A DNA stretch of 64,000 nucleotides from Ptychodera flava (taxonomy: Eukaryota > Hemichordata > Enteropneusta > Ptychoderidae), in NCBI RefSeq assembly GCF_041260155.1, contig NC_091944.1, positions 14,981,772 to 15,045,771 of the forward strand. Direction: 5' to 3'. Below the pieces are notes generated by a model. That model was not told the DNA's origin, did no database searches, and saw nothing but the letters and a program-made list of their open reading frames with translations. Position numbers and translations under genes: made by a program. Position 1 is the first letter of the stretch; each line of letters opens with the position of its first letter. Shown here in pieces: positions 56,269 to 64,000 of this stretch.

Positions 56269-58695
56269 TAGCTCCCATAGCCATATGTATATATGGCAAT
56301 GGAAGCTATTCTTATAGGCTAGGGAAATGTCTGTATGTCTGTATGTCTGTATGTCTGTATGTCTGTATGTCTGTATGTCTGTCCGTCAACATCAAAAACT
56401 CCAAAACCGCTGTACATTTCATCTTGATATTTGGTGTGTACATGGATGATGGGCTGTAGATGAGATTTTGTTCAAATGAAGTTGTCATTGCCAAAAATAT
56501 GCAAATTAAGTGAAAAAATGTAAAAACAGTCAAAATTGAAAAAACTCAATAACCACTGAGCAGATTACATGAAAAATTAGCATGTAAGTACTTTGGGCTG
56601 ACATGAAATGATTGTGCACATCTTGGGTCAGTATCTTGGACTTGCTATTTTTCATGAATTTTTTTGTAATTTTCTCCCATTTTTGGTCAAAAAATCTCCT
56701 GCTCTGAAACCACAAGTCCGATTGATTTGAAACTTGGTATGGAAGTGCATAGGAGTGACCTTTCCCAAATTTGGGCAAATCGTGGTGAAATTTGCATATT
56801 TTTAGTTTACACGTCCATAGACTCCCATGTATAAGGCAGATCTCCATAGACTCCCATGTATAAGGCCACGAAAAATAAAAATTTAGTTTCTCATCGTATT
56901 CATATTGCAAAAAGGATGCAGTGACACAATTTTTAGTCCCCATGGATGAAGTCCAGTGAGCTTATAGATTGGGTCATGTCCGTCTGTTCGTCCATCCGTG
57001 AGTCCATCCGTTCACGCAGATATCTCGGATATTTGGACAAAATGTCATGTGACCTTGATGACCTTTGATCTCAAATATACATATTTGTCCATAACTCAGT
57101 AACCACAAGTGCTACCACCCTTCATATATGGTATGATGGGACAGCTTATGACGCCACATATTGTACCTCATTAATTATGCACATATCTAATTTTGAGCGA
57201 GCCAATAGAGCTAGAGGTCTGATTTTTGGTATATAGGGATAACTTAGCAAAACAATTTTTTGACAAAATGTCACGTGACCTTGGTGACCTTTGACCTCAA
57301 ATATACATATTTGTCCATAACTCAGTAACCACAAGTGCTACAGCCTTCATGTATGGTATGATGGGACACCTTATGACGCCACATATTGTACCTCATTAAT
57401 TATGCGCATATCTAATTTTGAGTGAGCCAATAGAGCTAGAGGTCTGATTTTTGGTATATAGGGATAACTTAGCAATACAATTTTTTTGACAAAATGTCAC
57501 GTGACCTCGGTGACCTTTGACCTCAAATATACATATTTGTCCATAACTCAGTAACCACAAGTGCTACAGCCTTCATGTATGGTATGATGGGACACCTTAT
57601 GACGCCACATATTGTACCTCAATAATTATGCACATATCTAATTTTGAGCGAGCCAATAGAGCTAGAGGTCTGATTTTTGGTATATAGGGATAACTTAGCA
57701 AAACAATTTTTTTGACAAAATGTCACGTGACCTCGGTGACCTTTGACCTCAAATATACATATTTGTCCATAACTCGGTAACCACAAGTGCTACACCCTTC
57801 ATGTTTGGTATGATTGGACACCTTATGACGCCACATACTGTACCTCAATAATTATGCGCATATCTCATTCTGAGCGAGCCAATAGAGCTAGAGGTCTGAT
57901 TTTTGGTATATAGGGATAACTTAGCAATACAATTTTTTTGACAAAATGTCATGTGACCGTCCTTTGTATTTAGTAGGATGGGAGACCTTATGACAACACA
58001 CGCTTTATCTCATAATTATGTACACATCTAATTCTGGGCAAGCGAATAGAGCTAGAGATCTGATTTTTTGGCATATAGGGATTAATTAGCAATATAATTT
58101 TTTTTTTTCAAAATGTCATGTGACCTCGATGACCTTTGACCTTGATTATACATATATATGCATATTTCAGTAACCACAAGTTCTATACCCTCCAATTTTG
58201 ATAGGATATTAGACCTTAAGATGTCACATCTTGTACCTCATTTATAATGCGCATATGTATTTCTTGGCTGGCCAATACTGCTAGAGGTCTGATCTTTTTT
58301 CCCGATTTAGAACCATAACTTAGACATGCCTCATGTGTTTCAAATTGGAAACAACAACATAGACCTATGTGCCCATAGATCTCAACATATACACTCCAGT
58401 GATACTTCTTAATGACCACATTTTCCTGCCCCATCAAGACTAATACTCCTATTACAAGTTGGGACTATGTCATTGTAAATGACTTGTTGAGTTAATGGTT
58501 GTATCACAGTATTCGATATATCTAATTCTGTATTTTTTCCATTTTATATTCTGAATAATTACATTAAACATATTTCACTGTCTCCAGTACATTTCATTTA
58601 AGTATTTTCACTTCATGCACTTTTAATCCCTTTCACACATGTTCAAATATCTGACCAGAGAACAAACACTAAATAGTCCAGGATGGGAGCTACAG
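56269..58695. mobile_element. Composite element with inverted ends and 226-bp satellite
   Basis: tttagctcccatagccatat at the left has a partner atgggagctacagtg at the right; the inverted part is ttagctcccat-like and short. The left end also holds a small palindrome (ccatatgtatatatgg) and an octamer run (gtctgtat)n at 56330-56383. The interior has the 226-bp satellite. It appears nested in the older satellite of 55890-61640. No ORF. Class uncertain; tandem-repeat-bearing ends of this kind are known in Helitron-like and other non-autonomous elements of marine invertebrates. Confidence 0.45.
57037..58160 (+). repeat. 226-bp tandem satellite, about five units
   Basis: Unit starts with gacaaaatgtcacgtgacct and includes tgacctttgacctcaaatat, ccataactcagtaaccacaa, tatgacgccacatattgt and gagccaatagagctagaggt. 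The core motif lies at 57285, 57511 and 57737, exactly 226 bases apart; outer copies at 57059 and 58130 are more diverged. One unit, after 57948, is partly deleted. Confidence 0.85.
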
Positions 58696-59585
58696 TGTCA
58701 TGACGCTATTTTTTTGTCATTTATGGTTAAGTTTGTTTTACCCCAAAACTGCCGTGTGATAGCCTCGACATTTGGTATACAGGTTCATCATGGCATGATC
58801 AAAATGTGATGTATTCACATTATGATGAAATCTGCAAATTTATATTTTTGGGGTACTTTTTAGCTCTTCTGTCAGCAATGCGGAGCTTATCTGGTTGGCT
58901 GATTTTCCATCGCTGTTCACTTTGGGTAACCTCAGTTAAGTTTGTTCAAATCGTGGTGAAATTTGCTCATTTGTATTTTTTTGCATTTTTTGGTATTTTT
59001 GGTGAAAAAACTTCTCTGAAACCGCATGTCTGATTGCTTTGAAATTTGATATGCTGTCTACTTAGAGTTACTTCAGTAAGGTTTGTCCAAATCCTGGTGA
59101 AATTTGCATACCGGTATGTAATTTGTATTTTTAATGAGATTTTTGTCATTTGTGGTCAAAAGATCTTTAAAAATCTTCAAAACTAAAGGTCAGATAGCTT
59201 TGATATTTGGTACATAGGTTAGTAGGGATGATCTTTTTCAGATTTGATAGTCCCCACTGACACCCTCAGGTAAGACTTACAGGTTTAGTCATGTCCTTGC
59301 GTGCATGTGTGCATCTGTGCGTGCCCGTGTGCATCCATCCATGCAGATATCTCAGAGATACATGGAGCAATTTCATTCAAATTTGGAACAAGGATTAGTC
59401 CTTATGTCATACATATGCATGTGAATTTGTTTTGCGATCAAATCCAATATGGCTGTGTGACAAGCCATTTTATTGAAAAAGCAGGGACTATGTCATTGAC
59501 AATGATTTTTTTTAAAGAGCTGTTTCTAGAGCCGCGTGCTGCACAGAGCTCTGATAGCACACGAGATCTGTCAGTATTGCATGAA
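58696..59585 (+). repeat. Degenerate satellite around gatatttggtatacaggt words
   Basis: Repeats of tttgatatttggtacatagg, gtgaaatttgctcattt and tttttggtcaaaa at about 130-150 bp spacing. A piece at 59240-59370 (gcatccatccatgcagatat) resembles 56960-57030. No gene; the frame at 59301-59594 is incidental. Confidence 0.5.
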
Positions 59586-59589
59586 TCTT

Positions 59590-60960
59590 GCTAATTTGCA
59601 TATTTGATAATTTTTATTTCACATTTGGTTATACCAATGTGAGTTTATTGTATAAGCTGAAGTCAATGGTGTCTGTATGTATGTGTGTATGTATGTTTGT
59701 AATTAGACTGATATGACTTGAAATACTGCAGCAAATTTGATGAAACTTAGTGCAGATCTTTAGCCTATAGTCTTGCATAAGTTTACAAAGAAACTTTGCA
59801 GTGTCATGCGAATTAAGTGCTAATTTGCATATTTAATGGAGTTTCCAAATTGGTGGGCTATCTCCAGAACCACTGCATGAAATATAGTTTCTAATTTGCA
59901 TTTTTGATGGATTTTTGTAATTAGTGTTATGTCTAGAAATGTTGCATCAAATTTGATGAAATGTGGCACAGATGTTGATCTTTTGGTGATCTAATTGCGT
60001 GCATTGATGTGAAGTAGTATCATGTCAATTAAATGTTAATTTGCCTTTTTTTTATTTAATAAATTTCGTAATTAGACTGATATGTTAAGAAATTATTCAT
60101 CAAATTTCATGAAACTTGGTACAGATGTTGAGCTCACATTGCTTTAACATTTGAATGAATACATTTATCAGTGTCATTCAAATTAATTGCTAATTTGGAT
60201 ATTTAATGAATTTTTCTAATTAGTGGGCATGTCCAGAATTACTGCATCAAATTTGATGAAACTCTGTACAAATGTCTATCTTTCAGTACTGTGATACTGT
60301 GCGAAGACATTAACCCTTTGAACCCGGCTCGGACAGAAATGTCCACATGACGTCATAGAGTACCGGGGGGTCAGGGTGCAAAGGGTTAATCAGTATCATG
60401 TTAAATGATTGTTTCATATTTGATGAACTTTCATAATTAATATGATATGGTAAGAAATGCTGTATATAATTTGATGAAACATGGTAGAGATGTTATTCTT
60501 CCATAAGTGTTATGGCATGCAAAGATATGTAGAAGTATCATGTCAAGTAATTGCTGATTTGCATATTTAATTCATTTTCATAATTAAGCTGATATGGCGA
60601 GAAATGGTTCATCAAATTTCATGAAACTTGATACAGATGTTGAGCTCACATTGTTTTAGTATTGAATAAAGACAATGCGGTATCATGTTAATCAATATTT
60701 AATTTACATATGTAATGAACTTTCCTATTTAGAGTGATGGGGTATGTCCAGAAACACATCATCCAATTACATGAAACTTTGTACAGATGTTGATCTCACA
60801 GTGTTGTAATACAATTCATCGAAACTTGGCGGTATCGTAATGAAATGTGGTATACGTGATAATCTGTCAGTGTTATAATAGAATGCAAAATTGTTTGACA
60901 ACATCCTGTCGATTAAGTACTAATTGACTTATTTAATGACCTTTTGTAATTAGGATGGCA
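59590..60960 (+). repeat. Degenerate tandem satellite, unit about 145 bp
   Basis: About eight units marked by gctaatttgcatatttaatg, gtaattagactgatatg, catcaaatttgatgaaactt and ggtacagatgttgatct. Related to the array in gene 1 intron 2 (21280-22160). Confidence 0.7.
60310..60389. mobile_element. TTAA-flanked mini-element, 80 bp
   Basis: TTAACCCTTTGAACCC at 60310 and gggtgcaaagggttaa at the right, TTAA at both ends. The centre holds a perfect palindrome atgacgtcat (60347-60356). Nearly the same element lies at 52040-52118. It is inserted in the 145-bp satellite. Confidence 0.65.
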
Positions 60961-61039
60961 GCCCACATTGGTTTTACATTTTCACCACCGTGGAACTCAT
61001 TCTTAATCTAAGACCCAATTAATGAACAGAACTCTATCC

Positions 61040-61635
61040 TCTCTAAGGACTTGTGCAAATTGTGATGAAATGTGCAAATTTGTATTTTTAAGGTAATTTT
61101 TGTCAATTTTGGTCAAAAAATTTGTTTCACCAAAACCGCTTGTCTGTGACAGCTTTGATATTTGGTATACAGGTTTATAGGTGTGAGCAAAATGTGATGT
61201 ATTCAAATTATGATGAAATCTACAATTTTTGTAATTTGGGGCATTTTTGCTATTGTTGGTCAAAAAATATGTTTCTCAAAAAGTACTGGTCTGAGAGCTT
61301 TGAAATTTAGTGTACAGGTTCCTACAGGTAAACTGAAAGTGATATATTGAAATAATGATGAAATCTGCAATTTTGTATTTTTGGTCAATTTTTGCCATTT
61401 TTGGTCACTAAAATGCATTCCCAATAACTGCTCATCTGATAGCTTTGATATTTGGTATACAGGTTGCAAGGGGTTATTTTAATGTGAGATATTGAAATTA
61501 TGATGGAATCTGCAACTTTTATTTTTTGAGCAAAAATGAAATTAGCTATCAAAGATTTCCACCTTCATCAACACATTATCAAAAATAGTAATTCTCTACA
61601 TAACACAGGGGGACTACCATATTGGCCGCTAGGCC
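61040..61635 (+). repeat. Degenerate satellite, right end of block
   Basis: Three to four units of about 125-150 bp (gctttgatatttggtataca, attatgatgaaatctgca, tttgccatttttggtca). The last 90 bases (accttcatcaacac, ctctacataacacagg, ggccgctaggccac) match the end of the gene 1 intron 2 array. Confidence 0.6.
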
Positions 61636-62123
61636 ACTTGTTTTATCAAACATTCATCTTAACAATGACTTCATATACAGTGCATACAAAAACTTGGGTA
61701 CCGTGACAGACATGACAATATTTTTTGAAATTATTCTATATGGCTATGAGACACCCATGTTTAATCTTGAGAGGTAGCTCAAAAAGCACGTGAACAAATC
61801 TATTTGAGCTTGGCTCAGTGACAATAAGCTGTTGGTGTTGCGGGCATAGCCAAGCCAGTTTGTTTTGTGTTTATGATCTGATGTAGCAATGGGCTGGCTA
61901 TTTACTTATCATCTCTGTAGTTATTCTTCAGACCCAACTCTTCTGATTTCTTTCTAAATTTTTATATTGCAATTATGATTTATTCTTTGTGATTTGTTTT
62001 ATAATTCACTGTAATATGTTTTGTAATTAAGTTTTAAATGCTCGATTTTTTTCTAGTCTGTAGATATACCGTTAGTTGACATTTCTGTAACTTTGTGTTG
62101 CAACCAGCTAAATGTTAAAGTGC
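61636..62123 (+). other. Zinc-finger 3' flank of unit 3, first part
   Basis: Matches 27188-27660 and 42010-42380 (gacttcatatacagtgcat, caataagctgttggtgttgc). It is pushed 5.9 kb from the gene 3 stop codon by the satellite block and continues after the LINE at 63612. Confidence 0.75.
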
Positions 62124-63611
62124 GATAAAATCTGGTCGTCAATCAACAGTTGAAAATTACCGCCCAATCTCCTTGTTGCCTCTTTTTGCTAAGATCTTCG
62201 ATTGTTCCTCATATCTATCAACATACCGTATTAACCAAATATTTCCATTGACCAGCACGGATTTGTTAAAAACAGATCCACTACAACTAACTTAGTTGAT
62301 AATACAGATTTCATCTCTGTTTCACTGAACAATAAACAACAGGTAGATTCAATTAACATGGACTTTAGCAAGGCTTTTGACAGTGTCTTTCACACACTTC
62401 TCCTGTACAAAGCCGCCAAATTTGGTATATGTGGTAACCTGCATAGTTGGCTGGCTTCTTATCTCCATCTTAGACGACAGAGGGTAGTGTTTGGTAGTTG
62501 CTCATCAAAATGGTACACTACTTCTTCAGGTGTGCCCCAGGGTTCACTCTTTGGGGCCACTACTTTTTCTTATCTTTATTAATGATATTGCACTGTTAGA
62601 CATTTCTGCAAAGCTCAGCTTGTATACCGACGATGCCAAGATCTATCGCACCATCACATCCCTCGCTGACTGTGTCATGTTACATCAAGATCTTGACAAA
62701 TTTGCTCAATGGTGTAACAACTGGAAGCTGTCACCTGATATCAGTAAATGTAAATTTATCAGTTTTACACTTAAGAAAAGAGTCATTTCCTCTATTGATT
62801 ACTCCATCAATGGTACTCCACTTCAACGGGTCTCTGTTGTCAAGGATTTGGGCATTTACCTTCCTTCCACTCTTAATTATTCTTTTCACATCAATAATAT
62901 TGTTTCTAGAGCCTTCAAATCTCTTGGTTTTATTAAGCATCTCTGCCAGCCATTCAATGACATTTCAGCAATTATTTCTCTGTATTTTGTTTATGTAAGA
63001 TCTATTCCAGAGTATGGCTCTGTTGTGTGGTCACCCCACCAGCAGGGCCTGTCAGAAAAAATTGAGCGAGTACAAACTCAGTTTGTGAAATACATTTGTC
63101 GCAAACTCAATGTTCACTGCAGTAAATCCAGCTGTCCATTTTATTGCAGAATTCTGAACATTCCTAAGTTACACAATAGAAGACTAACCCTTGACATTTG
63201 CTTTTTATACAAAATAATCCATTCACATTATGATTCACCAAATATTTTAAATCAAATCTGCTTTTATGCCCCAAGTAGAAATTTATGCAAGAAACCCCTT
63301 TTTAAAACAGACTTGTGTTCTGTTAATTGCGGAAAAATTTTTGACAGTGCCAAGATGCATGTCTATTTTTAATGATATTTCTTTCAAATGATATAGATAT
63401 TTTTTCTACGCTGTGTAGTTTTAAAAATATTTATCCAGTCATTTTAACAGTTCTCTTTTTTGATTTGTGTATGTTTTTTCAATTTAATGTAACGTGTTAC
63501 TTTTATGGTTGTACATTTGTAAATTTGTCTTGTGATGGTGCGACTTTTTTTTTTCACAGATCTGTTAGTGGGTTTACCCATTGATCTGTGTATCAAATAA
63601 AATAAAATAAA
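62124..63611 (+). mobile_element. 5'-truncated Jockey/CR1-like LINE, 1.49 kb
   Basis: Starts within the reverse transcriptase (SGRQSTVENYRPISLLPLFA) and continues through MDFSKAFDSVFHTLLLYKAA, SSGVPQGSL, LGPLLFLIFINDI, LYTDDAKIY and CNNWKLSPDISKCKFISFT to a stop at 63372. One shift near 62545 joins the frames 62358-62582 and 62491-63372, with a further break near the left end. Tail (aaata)n at 63594-63611. The insertion point is within the A-run of the duplicated 3' flank (aatgttaaagtgc then aaaacccc), which the copies at 27650 and 42370 show unbroken. Confidence 0.88.
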
Positions 63612-63869
63612 AACCCCAAAAATTTGTTTGGAAAAGATCTTCCTGCTATGTCACAGTGTAATATTTTATTTTCTAAGCTCTTCATTTTTGTAAGACTGCA
63701 TAAATGGTCAAATTATGCTATTCTGAGACTGAATTGTCTTTACTGATTTACAAACATTTTACCGGTAAAGGTGATAAAGTGTATCCATTACAATACTGAA
63801 TCATGTGCTACCTTGAAACCATGATGACGTCATATACCGTAGCTGTGACATAGTAAGCAATTGCATTGA
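63612..63869 (+). other. Zinc-finger 3' flank of unit 3, second part
   Basis: Matches 27665-27890, including gtaatattttatttt, the polyadenylation-like word (here cataaatggtc at 63696) and accttgaaaccatgatg. Unit 3 ends here. Confidence 0.7.
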
Positions 63870-64000
63870 TTGCAATTTCAGGTTTGTTACTAAATATAAC
63901 GGCATGTGCGCAACTTCGGACTACTAGAATACTGCCTAAAATTTTGACAAATTTTGTTGTTGTATGTGTGCGACTCTTGTTGCAGCTTGTAGTCTGAAAC
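63870..64000. repeat. Start of a fourth duplication unit
   Basis: ttgcaatttcaggtttgtta, ctaaatat, cctaaaattttgacaaattt and cttgttgcagcttgtagtct match 27915-28020 and 15235-15360. The tandem array continues beyond the window. Confidence 0.65.

Noticed and set aside
59301-59594. 97-codon plus frame
   Set aside because: It lies in degenerate satellite and its words recur elsewhere without the frame.

Overview
The window is a stretch of animal (metazoan) nuclear DNA. It has intron-rich genes with GT-AG splice sites, an AT-rich background, many short non-autonomous transposons, LINE fragments and degenerate satellites. The two recognisable single-copy genes, TBCEL and SNRNP25, are conserved animal genes. 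The repeat style suggests an invertebrate deuterostome (hemichordate, amphioxus or echinoderm grade), but the sequence alone does not settle the species. No LTR element, retrovirus, Polinton, CRISPR array or bacterial gene was seen.

Layout. (1) 208-7681, plus strand: the 3' seven exons of TBCEL, a tubulin cofactor E-like protein with leucine-rich repeats and a C-terminal ubiquitin-like domain. Its introns hold a hAT-like element and degenerate tandem repeats. (2) 7682-12794: long gene-poor stretch. (3) 13094-16647, minus strand: complete five-exon SNRNP25, the U11/U12 minor-spliceosome 25K protein, with a LINE fragment in its last intron. (4) From about 15.2 kb to the end of the window: a tandem segmental duplication. 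Each unit carries a piece of SNRNP25, then a LINE 3' remnant, then a three-exon C2H2 zinc-finger gene, then a shared 3' flank. Unit 1 is about 15.2-27.9 kb, unit 2 about 27.9-42.56 kb, unit 3 about 42.56-63.87 kb, and a fourth unit starts in the last 130 bases. In units 2 and 3 the SNRNP25 piece is a dead fragment.

The three zinc-finger genes (18321-25842, 34618-41099, 50669-55766) all splice in frame to predicted proteins of 1186, 1134 and 1291 residues with 28, 28 and 34 fingers. Each has the same N-terminal region of about 95-100 residues before a Ser/Glu-rich linker. That region is encoded by exon 1, a 123-nt exon 2 and the start of exon 3, and I recognise no KRAB, SCAN, BTB or ZAD domain in it. 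The fingers are built from a four-finger, 336-bp module and lack TGEKP linkers. Fossil fingers lie just downstream of genes 1 and 2, where the reading frame ends at a shared pair of stop codons; gene 3 keeps the original array end.

The spaces between are packed with mobile DNA: two elements flanked by TAA, a hAT-like element with 5-bp flanks, TTAA-flanked mini-elements, elements whose ends are inverted arrays of short tandem repeats, long hairpins, a decayed Penelope-like element, five or six LINE pieces, and composite satellites. One satellite repeats a nuclear-receptor-like AGGTCA motif. The picture is a young, expanding poly-zinc-finger cluster in transposon-rich DNA, comparable in kind to the KRAB, ZAD or FiNZ clusters of other lineages but with its own N-terminal region. 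That comparison is inference.
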